Below are positions 1 through 8,196 of a stretch of 64,000 nt of DNA, piece by piece. Below the pieces are notes generated by a model. The model was not told the DNA's origin, did no database searches, and saw only the letters and a program-made list of their open reading frames with translations. Position 1 is the stretch's first letter; every line of letters starts with the position of its first letter. Origin of the DNA: Rubripirellula tenax (GTDB lineage: Bacteria; Planctomycetota; Planctomycetia; Pirellulales; Pirellulaceae); assembly GCF_007860125.1 (NCBI RefSeq), contig NZ_SJPW01000006.1:1525-65524 (forward strand), given 5' to 3'. The position numbers and the translations under genes were made by a program.

Positions 1-37
1 GCGTTTGAAATTGCTTTTAGTCAACAATTCCAACGCG

Positions 38-57
38 CGAACCCGCTTGCGGGTTCG
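38..57. other. Perfect inverted repeat (9-bp stem)
   Basis: CGAACCCGC and GCGGGTTCG are separated by two bases. No T-run follows, so it is not a convincing intrinsic terminator. It could mark the 3' end of a gene lying left of the window. Confidence 0.4.
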
Positions 58-107
58 ATCTTCGGGGAGCTTTTCTTCGAAATTAGTCGTAATTCCTGCG
101 GCCATGC

Positions 108-130
108 GATTTCTGGACAGACACTAGCTA
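108..130 (+). repeat. 23-bp dispersed repeat, copy 1
   Basis: The core GGACAGACACTAGCTA preceded by GATTTC recurs at 54654-54676 with one mismatch (T here, C there). It lies in non-coding sequence upstream of the alpha-CTD-like gene. Flanking bases differ between the two copies, so the repeat unit itself is short. Confidence 0.6.
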
Positions 131-283
131 GCATTTTGCATCGATAAAAAGTTGGGTCTGCCCCGCTCCGGTGGCTTTCTTCGATCGGCGAGATCTTCTA
201 CATTCCGCATATCAGAACTTGATCGGTGGCACACCGTGTTGGGTTCGCAACCATGGTCGAATGAATACAAAAGGGATTTTGCT

Positions 284-553
284 ATGACCCGCATTCCGCT
301 TAGCCGCGCCGAAGAAGAATCACGATTGCGTCGCGAACGCTTGGACCTGAGCATTGCCGAAATGGGCTTGTCCGTTCGGACCACCAATTGCTTGGAAGAA
401 ACCGGCATCTTGACGGTTCGCGACTTGCTAAATGCAACGCCACGGCGTCTGTTGTCGATCAGTAACTTTGGCGAAAAGACTTTGGACGAAGTCTATGCGG
501 CCTTGGAAGAATTGGGGTTCTATCGCCCCAATCGCGAAGCCGCCCGCGTATAG
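284..553 (+). CDS. Stand-alone RNA polymerase alpha-subunit C-terminal-domain-like protein
   Basis: This 89-residue protein has a charged N-terminal helix (residues 1-27) followed by a helix-hairpin-helix module that matches the alpha-CTD of RNA polymerase: LSVRTTNCLEE, then LTVRDLLNAT, then the NFGEKTLDEV turn that in alpha binds UP-element DNA or activators. No alpha N-terminal dimerisation domain is present, so it is not rpoA. The ATG at 284 is preferred because AAGGGA lies at 271-276; upstream in-frame codons read as an arginine-rich, non-homologous stretch. It may bind DNA or compete with alpha-CTD for regulators, but its role is unknown. The family match is strong; the function is inference. 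Confidence 0.8.
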   Translation: MTRIPLSRAEEESRLRRERLDLSIAEMGLSVRTTNCLEETGILTVRDLLNATPRRLLSISNFGEKTLDEVYAALEELGFYRPNREAARV

Positions 554-643
554 TCGGCGCAGCACACGTCGAAAACACTCAGTATGCCCCGCTTCCCTCG
601 ATCTTGGATCCCGACGCCCTGGAGCAAGAAGCGGGGGAGTCGA

Positions 644-1672
644 ATGTTGAGCAACGACGCCAGTGGTGTCGCGGGCGAAGTCGTTTTCTATGCACTGTTG
701 TTTCTGATCGGTGTCTTCGGATTGTCGTTGACGCTGATCAGCCGGTTCATGCCGATGAGTGTAGCCGGTGTCCGATACGAAGCGTTCTCGACAAGCTTGA
801 GTACGTGGGTCTTCGGTATCCTGTCGCTCGCATCGCTGCTTACCGGCGGCGGCGGCTTGATCTTTCGATTGATGCGGATCGGCGCCAGCAGCGAGCGTCG
901 CAGCAATTTCTTTTCTCGGACGAAGGCGTTTGAAAAGGGTGCGATCGAACTGATCGGGCCTGCCAACGACGATCTGGCGAGACTGCCGAGTGTGCCGCGA
1001 GTTCGCACATTGACCGACAGTCCCGGTGAGCGATTGACGTATCGATTGGGTGTCCAGACGGCCGAGTCGGGCATCACCGGACCGGCGGTGTTGGCGCTGC
1101 TTTGGAACTCAGTCTGGTTCGTCCTGTTGGCCGTTGCATTATCGGGATTCTGGTACGGTCGGCCACGTTGGATCTTGGCGACACTGCTGATTCCGTTCGC
1201 AGTGATCGGGGTCTGGGCGTTCCGGTTTTTCTTGTCCCAGCTTCGCCAGCATGCCGGCGTCGGCCCTACGATCGTTGAAATCAGTCACCATCCGCTGGCC
1301 CCTGGCGACTCCTGCGAAATCTATGTGTCCCAGATGGGTCGGCTCAATCTGAAAAGGCTGACTGTCCAATTGACGTGCGAGGAAGAAACGTTTTATCGCC
1401 AGGGAACCGACGTTCGTGTCGATCGGCATGAATCTTTTACTCAAGTTCTGTTCCAAGATCGCAATGTACGCGTTGACCCAATGACCCCTTGGGAGCAACA
1501 ATTAACCGTTGAGCTGCCCTCCAGCGTGATGCATTCGTTCGTGGGCACTCATAATGCAATCCGCTGGAAAGTTGTTGTTCTTGGAGAGTCGCGTCCGTGG
1601 CCATCGTTCTGCCGAAGTTTCCCCGTCGTCGTCCACCCGCCCGGGTTGCCGCCGAAGCGCAGCCCGCGTTGA
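644..1672 (+). CDS. Membrane protein with arrestin-like C-terminal domain
   Basis: The 342-residue protein has hydrophobic segments near residues 12-33, 48-70, 150-170 and 177-197, so about four membrane helices. From about residue 205 a soluble all-beta domain follows. It ends with AIRWKVVVLGE and a last strand FPVVVHP, resembling the closing strands of arrestin-like beta-sandwich proteins. The ATG at 644 follows a GGGGGAG ribosome site at 633-639. The stop lies inside the next gene, which overlaps it by 76 bases in another frame, so the two are probably co-translated. I do not recognise a named family; the arrestin-like fold is inference from the strand pattern. Confidence 0.75.
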   Translation: MLSNDASGVAGEVVFYALLFLIGVFGLSLTLISRFMPMSVAGVRYEAFSTSLSTWVFGILSLASLLTGGGGLIFRLMRIGASSERRSNFFSRTKAFEKGAIELIGPANDDLARLPSVPRVRTLTDSPGERLTYRLGVQTAESGITGPAVLALLWNSVWFVLLAVALSGFWYGRPRWILATLLIPFAVIGVWAFRFFLSQLRQHAGVGPTIVEISHHPLAPGDSCEIYVSQMGRLNLKRLTVQLTCEEETFYRQGTDVRVDRHESFTQVLFQDRNVRVDPMTPWEQQLTVELPSSVMHSFVGTHNAIRWKVVVLGESRPWPSFCRSFPVVVHPPGLPPKRSPR

Positions 1673-2058
1673 ACATATCGCTTTGCCGCGAAGACGGGAC
1701 TTATGAAGCCGGTGGCGAATTGGTTGCCAAGTGGCGAGTTCGCCGCGTGTCGATCGACGACATTCAAAGCATCGAGCTTTCCGTGCTCTGGCATACCGAA
1801 GGCAAAGGTGACGAGGATCTGCACGTTCACCATTTCAATCGCATGGCCGAAAACCAAATTCGACGCATGGGTTTGGCCGACGAACAATCGATTCGTTGCG
1901 TCTTGCCGGCTTCGCCACTGACATATCACGGGAACCTGATCTCGTTGCGCTGGTGCATCCGAATGCGATTGTTTTTGCAAAGCGGTCGCGAGATCGTGGC
2001 CGAGCAACCGTTCAATCTGGTCGCGCCGGGCGGCTACGGCGTTGCAGTCGGCGGCTAG
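1597..2058 (+). CDS. Small arrestin-like protein, GTG start
   Basis: The 153-residue soluble protein begins at GTG 1597, with GGAGAG at 1583-1588 giving an 8-base spacing. It therefore starts 76 bases before the upstream stop, in a different frame. After a basic N-terminus the sequence is beta-rich (NISLCREDGTYEAGGEL, then KWRVRRV) and ends with SLRWCIRMRLFLQSGREI and a final PFNLV strand. That closing pattern resembles the partner upstream, so the two may form a pair of related beta-sandwich proteins. No catalytic motif is visible and the function is unknown. Confidence 0.7.
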   Translation: MAIVLPKFPRRRPPARVAAEAQPALNISLCREDGTYEAGGELVAKWRVRRVSIDDIQSIELSVLWHTEGKGDEDLHVHHFNRMAENQIRRMGLADEQSIRCVLPASPLTYHGNLISLRWCIRMRLFLQSGREIVAEQPFNLVAPGGYGVAVGG

Positions 2059-2184
2059 CACGCGTTCGGGGACGGTGTGTCGGTTCGCGTATCATCGCTT
2101 ATCAAACCGCCGCATCGTTTACGCAGCAGGCATGATCGATTTCGGTTGTCTTCTGTCGTCTGGTATGAAGTGGGCCACCTTCAC

Positions 2185-2874
2185 ATGTTTCGTTCAAATC
2201 CTTTTTGCACACGCTTTGTTCGCCCCGGCGCATTGGCGTATCGGTTCGACTGCGGCAGCAAGGATGGCGTCAAAAGTGACGTTCGCGCGGACAACACCGA
2301 TGAAGACGCTTTCGATTCCATCGTGCGTTACTTGAAGTCATCGCGGGTCGGTTTGATCGTCGGACCACACGGAAGCGGCAAGAGTACGCTGCTGGCCTCG
2401 CTTGATGATCGATGCGTCGTGGACTTCCCGAAAGTGATTCGGGTGCAACTTTGTGCCGGCGAACACCCAAGACGTTTCGCCGATCGGTGGGCTAATTGGC
2501 AACAGCGCCGGGCGGATGCTCGGACCGTGTTCGTCGCCCAATCACGCTTGATGAAACGAGGTCTTCTTGTCATCGATGGAGCAGAGATGCTGAGCCGTTG
2601 GTCTTGGTCGCAGTTGCTGAATCAGTCGCGTAGGCGAGATCAAACGGTCCTGGCCACCAGCCACTGCCCGCTACCCGGTTGCGTCGTTCTGTACCGGACC
2701 GGCAATTCGCCCGAGTTGATTCGGTCGCTGACCGGCGACTTGGTGGCGGGAGCGTCGAAGGAAGTCGCTGATTTGGTGATTGGAAAACTGGACGCGTATC
2801 CATTGACTAAGATGACAAATGTTCGCGACCTGTGGTTTGAACTGTACGATGACGTACAACCGCTATTAAAGTGA
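2185..2874 (+). CDS. Small P-loop ATPase
   Basis: The 229-residue protein carries a clear Walker A motif, GPHGSGKST, about 58-66 residues from the chosen start. The hydrophobic strand GLLVIDGAEML near residues 130-140 is a plausible Walker B. ATG 2185 (MFRSNPF) is chosen because an upstream in-frame GTG gives an N-terminus without recognisable character. It follows the arrestin-like pair on the same strand at about 126 bases and precedes another unknown gene. ATP binding is well supported; the substrate is not evident. It is shorter than ABC or AAA proteins and lacks an ABC signature. Confidence 0.7.
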   Translation: MFRSNPFCTRFVRPGALAYRFDCGSKDGVKSDVRADNTDEDAFDSIVRYLKSSRVGLIVGPHGSGKSTLLASLDDRCVVDFPKVIRVQLCAGEHPRRFADRWANWQQRRADARTVFVAQSRLMKRGLLVIDGAEMLSRWSWSQLLNQSRRRDQTVLATSHCPLPGCVVLYRTGNSPELIRSLTGDLVAGASKEVADLVIGKLDAYPLTKMTNVRDLWFELYDDVQPLLK

Positions 2875-2916
2875 CGTCGCATTCCGTTCAATTCCCGCAC
2901 TCGAGTCTTGCCCCTC

Positions 2917-3498
2917 ATGGCCACACGTTTGTCCGTCGTCATGGTTCACGCGACTCCGCCGACCGCGACTGCCCAAAAGATTTCGGAAACTCTGGTTGGC
3001 GAATTGATTGGACGGCCCGGATTCGATTTGGTGCTGGTCGATGCGCTGGAATGTTTGTCCGACCAATCGACAGACCATTTGACGCTGGAGTCACTTTCCG
3101 GCGACGTGGTCGTGCTGGCCTGGCGGTCGGTGGAAACGACGATCGCTGACTTGGCGCGCCTTGGTTTTTCGGGCCAGCGTGTCCGGCATTCGGGCGATCC
3201 CCATGGCGGAGTGCATCGGCCGGGCGAGCGATCCATTTTCGGTTTCCATTTGGGCGAATTTGCCGAGGCCGGGACCGTGCTGGGTTCACTGCAAGGCTTA
3301 CTCGCATCGCGGGGAATCAAAACCTTCACCATTGCCGGGCTGCCGCCTGTCGACAAAAAGGGGAAAGTGCCCCAGCATCCGATTCCCGCGCGGTCGCCCA
3401 TCGATACCGCATCCCAGGCATTCACCCCCACCGATTCGTCGGCCGAAGGCCTAGACTTGGATGCACTGCTGGACCAATTGGATCAGTCCGACCGCTAG
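2917..3498 (+). CDS. Hypothetical protein
   Basis: A 193-residue soluble protein that I do not recognise. It has a Rossmann-like start (LSVVMVHATPPTATAQ, then FDLVLVDALECL, then VVVLAW), a central region with GVHRPGERSIFGF, and a Pro/Ser-rich linker. It ends in an acidic tail, LDLDALLDQLDQSDR, that may form a short helix. ATG 2917 is preferred over a TTG three codons upstream. It lies 42 bases after the P-loop ATPase, so co-transcription is likely. Confidence 0.6.
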   Translation: MATRLSVVMVHATPPTATAQKISETLVGELIGRPGFDLVLVDALECLSDQSTDHLTLESLSGDVVVLAWRSVETTIADLARLGFSGQRVRHSGDPHGGVHRPGERSIFGFHLGEFAEAGTVLGSLQGLLASRGIKTFTIAGLPPVDKKGKVPQHPIPARSPIDTASQAFTPTDSSAEGLDLDALLDQLDQSDR

Positions 3499-3516
3499 CC
3501 GAAATTCATCGTCGAA

Positions 3517-3543
3517 TTGCTTTACCCGATGCGGGCTGATAAT
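3517..3543 (+). promoter_or_regulatory. Possible sigma-70-type promoter for the STAS gene
   Basis: TTGCTT at 3517-3522 and GATAAT at 3538-3543 are 15 bases apart, about 65 bases before the STAS start. The spacing is shorter than the usual 17, so this is only a candidate. Confidence 0.25.
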
Positions 3544-3609
3544 GTGTAGGCCCGAGACCTGGGTGCGAGCCCCACCTTGATCCCCCTGCAATTCTTATAA
3601 GACACGCTC

Positions 3610-3975
3610 ATGGCTGCCATTACTACTCAGAATGCCAACGAAATCCTGGTCGTCGGATTCACCGACAGCAAGATTCTTGATAGTCAGCGAATCGAACTGG
3701 TCGGTCGCGAACTGCAAGAAGTGGTGCCGCAGGCGATCCACAAGAAAATGCTTCTGAACTTCCGCGGCGTCTCATTTATGTCGTCCGCCATGATCACCAA
3801 GTTGGTGATGTTGAACAAAGGATGCAAGGCTCAGGGCGTCAACTTGAAGTTCTGCGACGTGTCGCCCAACGTGATGGAAGTCTTCAAAATCACGAAACTG
3901 AACAAGCTGTTCGACATCCAAGAGGGCGAAGAGAAGGCCCTGGCAAGCTTCGACAAAAAAGGTTGGTTCGGCTAA
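3610..3975 (+). CDS. STAS-domain protein (anti-sigma-factor-antagonist-like)
   Basis: The 121-residue single-domain protein has the STAS order of strands and helices: ILVVGFTDSKILD, then KKMLLNFRGVSFMSSAMI at the loop that in SpoIIAA-type proteins holds the phosphorylated Ser, then LVMLNKGCKAQGVNLKFCDV. Serines are present in the loop, but the usual DSSG is changed to MSSA. It is followed after 13 bases by a histidine-kinase-type ATPase, fitting a partner-switching pair. Such proteins control sigma factors or phosphatases, but the target here is unknown. Confidence 0.85.
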   Translation: MAAITTQNANEILVVGFTDSKILDSQRIELVGRELQEVVPQAIHKKMLLNFRGVSFMSSAMITKLVMLNKGCKAQGVNLKFCDVSPNVMEVFKITKLNKLFDIQEGEEKALASFDKKGWFG

Positions 3976-3988
3976 GGGCTAAGTCTTG

Positions 3989-4672
3989 ATGGCCGCCAAC
4001 TTGCCTTGTGAAGATGATTCGGAACGCCGAATCATTGGCGAAATCATCGAAGCCGATCGCGCGAGCATCGGGAACGAAATCCACGACGCGCTGGCGCCTT
4101 ACTTGTTTGCCGCGTCGGCCAACTTGGGTCGGCTACAGTCCGACCTCAAGGCGATCGGCTCAAGTGCCGAAGTCGATCAAGCGTTGGCACGTGCGTCGCA
4201 AGCGTCTGAATTATTGGACGCTGCAATGAAGGCAAGCCGCACGTTGTTGACCGTTGCCTATCCGCCCGAATTGGTCGGATCGCTTTGGACCCGCGCTGTC
4301 CGCGATACGGTCCAACGCCTAGACCTCGATTCGGCCGCTGTTTTTGATTGGCAATTGGCGGATAGCGTGAACGACATCTCAAAGCCGGCCGCTGTCGCGT
4401 GTTACCGAATCGTCATCGAAGCGATTCGAAATGCAATCCGACACGGAAAGGCGAGTCGGGTCGCGGTGGTCGGCCAGACAATCGAGGATAGCAATTTCGT
4501 AACGATCACCGACGATGGGCGGGGCTTCGAATCGACGGAAGTTCCGGCTGGTCACTTCGGCATCAAGTCGATGTGTGGTCGAGCGACATGGATCGGTGGC
4601 CACGTATTGGTCGAATCCAAAGTGGGAGGCCCCACGGTCGTCCGGCTCGAATTTCCCAGCAGCGCCACCTAG
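3989..4672 (+). CDS. Soluble sensor-like histidine kinase (HisKA_3/HATPase_c)
   Basis: The 227-residue protein has a dimerisation helix with GNEIHDALAPYLF around residues 28-40, matching the HisKA_3 phospho-acceptor segment of NarX/DesK-type kinases. A HATPase_c domain follows, with the N-box EAIRNAIRHGKASRV, a G1 box TDDGRGFE and the GHFGIKSM segment. There is no membrane segment and no sensor domain, so input must come from a partner, perhaps the STAS protein encoded 13 bases upstream. ATG 3989 is chosen over the adjacent TTG. Its stop overlaps the stop of the convergent gene. Confidence 0.8.
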   Translation: MAANLPCEDDSERRIIGEIIEADRASIGNEIHDALAPYLFAASANLGRLQSDLKAIGSSAEVDQALARASQASELLDAAMKASRTLLTVAYPPELVGSLWTRAVRDTVQRLDLDSAAVFDWQLADSVNDISKPAAVACYRIVIEAIRNAIRHGKASRVAVVGQTIEDSNFVTITDDGRGFESTEVPAGHFGIKSMCGRATWIGGHVLVESKVGGPTVVRLEFPSSAT

Positions 4673-4905
4673 CGCTTGGCGGGCATCGGATCCATATCTT
4701 TCAGAGTCTTGCCGAGACGTTTCCGGCTGTTCGATGAAGCGACACGCTTCGTTTTTGTCGGTTCTGTTTTTAACAGCGCAGCAACGTTGGGATGCAGCTC
4801 CTCAGCATCAGCAGGTGCTCCGAGTGTCTCGATCGCATCGCTAACGCCAAGTAAGACGGATTGGCGGACGCCGTCACGGAGCCATTCAAAAAAGTTGACG
4901 TTCAT
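4669..4905 (-). CDS. Small hypothetical protein
   Basis: This 78-residue reading frame runs convergently to the kinase, and the two stop codons overlap by two bases. The N-terminus, MNVNFFEWLRDGVRQSVLLG, is amphipathic, and the C-terminus is rich in Lys and Arg (NSRKRLGKTL). Codon use looks protein-like, and no gene on the other strand accounts for this stretch. No Shine-Dalgarno-like site is visible. It may be a small membrane-associated or DNA-binding protein; no function can be given. Confidence 0.5.
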   Translation of the reverse strand: MNVNFFEWLRDGVRQSVLLGVSDAIETLGAPADAEELHPNVAALLKTEPTKTKRVASSNSRKRLGKTLKDMDPMPAKR

Positions 4906-5070
4906 TTTGAAAGGATATTTTTAGGGAAAGGGAATTCGTTCGGTCGCGTCCAGGCGACCTGTCATCGATTCGCTTGTAGTCACCGCCCGACAACCACGTC
5001 TAGTCCGATCATGGCCGTCGTCAGTTTCACGGCGGATGGTTGCGACGAGTTCGGATTCCTTCGCAAATCA

Positions 5071-6207
5071 TCATCCTTTGCGTTGCTCGAGACGTGGCGA
5101 CGAAGCACTCATCGACTTGGGTGGGTCAATCCAATCGATGGTGCCCATCGTTTCGACATCGACTTCGTCCTGGCGAATGCCCTGCGCGGCCAGGATCATC
5201 GGTGACCGCGTCCAATCTTGATCCGATTCGCACTCGTCAAGCGAATCCGCTTCGATATCGTTGTCGTCTTCGTCGTCAACACGATTGCGAATCCATTCGC
5301 TGCCGGCGACAAACAATCCCGTTGCCGCCGCATCCGCGTCCGCAGCCGATGGCATCAGCACGGTTAGCGACATCAAGTTCCCGGCCGGGTATCCCGTTCG
5401 CGGATCGATCACATGGCCATACCGTCGGCCTTGATGATGAAAGAACTGCTTTCCGGAACCACTCGTCGCCAACGATTGGTCCTTCAGCCAAATTCCACCA
5501 AGGCGACGCTGGGGTTTGGTCGGGTGCGCCAAACCAACCGCCCACCCGCGCGGATTGCCAAGTGATTGGTTGCCCGCCCCAATCAGGCTGCTGTTCCCGC
5601 CGTGAATCAAGAAGTCCATCACGCCGGATTTCTTCAAATGTGCCGCCAATCGATCCAGCGCGTCGCCTTTCCCGATCGCCCCCAAATTGATCGCCATGCC
5701 GGGGACCGCAAATCGAGCGGTCCGAGCTTCCGCGTCCAAAAGGATGTTTGCGTAACCCACGCGTCGCAGTGCCGTTTCAATCTCTTCACCGGTCGGCTTG
5801 CTTCCGGCACGGCGGGTGAATCCCCAGGCCTCGACCAGCGGACCGGCCGTGACATCGAACGCCCCGTTGGTCCGGCGACTCCACAAAATCGACTTCTCTA
5901 GCAATTCGAACGTCGATTGTGAAAGTTTGACCGGGCCGGCCGCTCCGTCTCGGTTCAGTCGCGAAATTTCGCTTCCGGCTTGGTAGATCGTCAGCGACTC
6001 CTCGATCGAATCCAGCATTTCCAGGGCTACGACGACGACTTCGACCGCGTCGGCCGCATGTTCGGGCAACATCACGACAAAATCCGTCGCCATGGCACGG
6101 TGAGTGACGTGCGTGATCATTCCACCATCCACGTCGGATTTGGGAGTGTTTTCGACTTTCGGCGGCTGCGGATCGGGGCCAGACGTGTCGTTCGGGTCAG
6201 GTTTCAT
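5071..6207 (-). CDS. apbE: FAD:protein FMN transferase (ApbE family)
   Basis: ApbE enzymes transfer FMN from FAD to a Thr or Ser of target proteins on the outer side of the cytoplasmic membrane. The 378-residue protein shows the family core in order: HRAMATDFVVML, SLTIYQAGSEISRLN, GAFDVTAGPLVEAWGF, INLGAIGKGDALD, FLIHGGNSSL and HVIDPRTGYPA, the last holding the metal-binding residues. ATG 6207 is chosen because upstream codons give an unrelated basic stretch. No clear signal peptide is visible; the N-terminus is Pro/Asp-rich. The acidic insert near residues 315-345 is unusual. A second ApbE-type protein is encoded at 44025-45521. No flavinylation target lies beside it. Confidence 0.85.
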   Translation of the reverse strand: MKPDPNDTSGPDPQPPKVENTPKSDVDGGMITHVTHRAMATDFVVMLPEHAADAVEVVVVALEMLDSIEESLTIYQAGSEISRLNRDGAAGPVKLSQSTFELLEKSILWSRRTNGAFDVTAGPLVEAWGFTRRAGSKPTGEEIETALRRVGYANILLDAEARTARFAVPGMAINLGAIGKGDALDRLAAHLKKSGVMDFLIHGGNSSLIGAGNQSLGNPRGWAVGLAHPTKPQRRLGGIWLKDQSLATSGSGKQFFHHQGRRYGHVIDPRTGYPAGNLMSLTVLMPSAADADAAATGLFVAGSEWIRNRVDDEDDNDIEADSLDECESDQDWTRSPMILAAQGIRQDEVDVETMGTIDWIDPPKSMSASSPRLEQRKG

Positions 6208-6422
6208 CAGGGAAATCGGTTGGGAATCGGGATCGTTTGGTCCGAATGATACCGTGGCGAGGCCGTGAACCGCCCGTGAACCTGTGCACCCTGGTAACGG
6301 TCTTTCCGGATGCACGCGATTTGTTGTCGAATTCAATTCCGAGCGAGGGTTGCACGAAATCGGCCGATCTTGCACAATCTGCGGAAGTGAGTGCTAGACG
6401 GTTTCGACCGTCGAGCAAGTCG

Positions 6423-6511
6423 GGAGTGGTGGCTGAGTGGTCGAAAGCGCCGGATTGCTAATTCGGTGAACCGGGTAACTGGTTCCGCAGGTTCGAATCC
6501 TGTCCGCTCCG
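6423..6511 (+). tRNA. tRNA-Ser(GCT)
   Basis: The acceptor arms GGAGTGG and CCGCTCC pair over seven positions with one G-T. The anticodon loop TTGCTAA gives anticodon GCT within the stem CCGGA/TTCGG. A long variable arm (GAACC ... GGTTC) and the T loop GGTTCGAATCC identify a class II serine tRNA. CCA is not encoded. Confidence 0.95.
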
Positions 6512-6634
6512 TTTGACGAATTGAAACGCACCCGGGGGTGTCTCGCAATGGTTGCCTGATCAAGGCAATCGCGGCGACGTTACTTCCGGGTTGTTTTTTT
6601 CGGTACTCACACCATGTCTTTTACCAGACACACC

Positions 6635-6708
6635 GAGGGCGTAGCTCAGTTGGTTAGAGCATTCGACTTTTAATCGAATGGTCCTGGGTTCGAGTCCCAG
6701 CGCCCTCA
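6635..6708 (+). tRNA. tRNA-Lys(TTT)
   Basis: The acceptor GAGGGCG pairs perfectly with CGCCCTC, with discriminator A. The D arm is GCTCAGTTGGTTAGAGC, the anticodon loop CTTTTAA (anticodon TTT) sits in the stem TTCGA/TCGAA, and the T arm is CTGGGTTCGAGTCCCAG. It lies 123 bases after tRNA-Ser, and the pair may share a transcript. Confidence 0.96.
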
Positions 6709-6724
6709 TTTTTTGCGACCCAAG

Positions 6725-6772
6725 ATCCGCGCGTCAGATTCGCTTTATCGAATCTAAACGGGCGGATTTTTT
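6725..6772 (+). terminator. Intrinsic terminator after the tRNA genes
   Basis: An inner stem AGATTCG/CGAATCT closes the loop CTTTAT and is enclosed by ATCCGC/GCGGAT. Six T follow at 6767-6772. Confidence 0.75.
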
Positions 6773-6775
6773 GTG

Positions 6776-8014
6776 TCAGTCTTCCGTTGACAGGTAATTC
6801 AACGACAGGGCATGAGCCTGCTCACGGAGCCCATCGTCGCTGAACCCCAGGCTGTGGTCGCGGAACACCAACAATGGGTCGGCTTGCAGCTCGGCGAACC
6901 CGAAATCGCGAGGGTCGAGCCCCCGTCGATGTAGCAATAACGCCAGGGCAACGTCGCGAACTTGCGTTCGTATTTTGATGTTTCCGACTCCGGCCATTTG
7001 CCAAACGTGCGCCGTCCGATGATCGCCCAGCCGTTCAGTCAAGTGCTGGTCCACATCGTTGCTGCCAATTGCGGAAGCAACCAACAAAGCGGTGACCGCA
7101 GACGTCGCCGACGCGCGCGGTGATTCCATGACCGCGTGACTGATCGACGAAGCTTGATCGACGCACTGGTACCGCATCGCAATCAATAGCGGGTTTCGTG
7201 GCGATGTCGATTTCGAATGAACTTCGACCCAACGGTTGATCAACCGTTTCAGTTCGGCGTCATTCGGTTCGCCAACACTTGGCCCCATCGACGGGTTGGA
7301 AAGCGACATGGTGATGCGTGAAGTCAATTGACTCTTGCCCTGACGAGCATCTTCGATGTCCAACCAAATCAGCATCGTCCATCGCAAACGATCCTCGGCT
7401 GACACGTGATAGGGATCCCACTTGAAGTCGTTCCAAGTCCCGATCGATGCCGCCCATCGCGGTCGGTCACTCAATCGAGGCGCGAACGCTTCCGTCAAAT
7501 CAGCAAAGAGGCTTCGCGAAATATGATCGTGGCCGAACAGTTCGGAAAACTCAGCCCAACCTGCCAGGTCGATGTCTGCGACGGGCGTGCGTGGATTCCT
7601 AAGTCTTTCGATTTGTCGATCTAAATGTGTCTGCTCTGCTAAGCGAAGAATGTCGCCGCAAGCAAAACGTATTTCGGCCGTCGGATGTTGCAGTCCCATT
7701 TTCAAGGCCATCGAAACAGCACCCGAATCTATCACGTTCTCGATCCGCTCGTCGACCACCAACGCTCTCAGCAGTCGTCCAGCAGCCGCTTGCCGGGTGT
7801 GATACGCGGGCGAAGCGAGTTGCTCGATCCAAACGTCGACTGAATGCGGCGAAGGATGGTCCGCAAAGACGCGTGCGCTCGCCGCGCAACACGCCAAGCC
7901 GGTTGCTGCAATGAAGATGGCAGTTGGGAAAATACCCGTTCGGGAAATACGCGAACCGCTGGCGTTCACGCCAAGCGAGCGAGCATCAACGGGGCGATTG
8001 GAATGGGCCGTCAT
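6776..8014 (-). CDS. Secreted HEAT-repeat-like protein
   Basis: The 412-residue protein has a signal peptide, with the hydrophobic core TAIFIAATGLACCAASA near residues 31-47 ending at VFA. Helical repeats of HEAT type follow: SPAYHTRQAAAGRLLRALV and HPTAEIRFACGDILRLAE are two consecutive alpha-hairpins. The remainder is helical with no catalytic motif. ATG 8014 is used because upstream codons lack character. It is transcribed away from the glmU-type gene, with 182 bases between them. HEAT proteins are usually scaffolds; the function is unknown. Confidence 0.65.
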   Translation of the reverse strand: MTAHSNRPVDARSLGVNASGSRISRTGIFPTAIFIAATGLACCAASARVFADHPSPHSVDVWIEQLASPAYHTRQAAAGRLLRALVVDERIENVIDSGAVSMALKMGLQHPTAEIRFACGDILRLAEQTHLDRQIERLRNPRTPVADIDLAGWAEFSELFGHDHISRSLFADLTEAFAPRLSDRPRWAASIGTWNDFKWDPYHVSAEDRLRWTMLIWLDIEDARQGKSQLTSRITMSLSNPSMGPSVGEPNDAELKRLINRWVEVHSKSTSPRNPLLIAMRYQCVDQASSISHAVMESPRASATSAVTALLVASAIGSNDVDQHLTERLGDHRTAHVWQMAGVGNIKIRTQVRDVALALLLHRRGLDPRDFGFAELQADPLLVFRDHSLGFSDDGLREQAHALSLNYLSTED

Positions 8015-8196
8015 GCGTTTCGAGTCTAGTTGCCAAAGCGAACATTCCACCGCCACGGGTGTCCGGTTGGGGGCGAGACTTTTGCGCCGAAACGGTTAAG
8101 CTGTACAACCGCTACAAGCCGTCGACGGTGTAGTCCGAATGGGTTGCTCGTCGCTTTTCAAGAATCCGAACTTTTCGTCCGATTGCGTCTGCCCCC

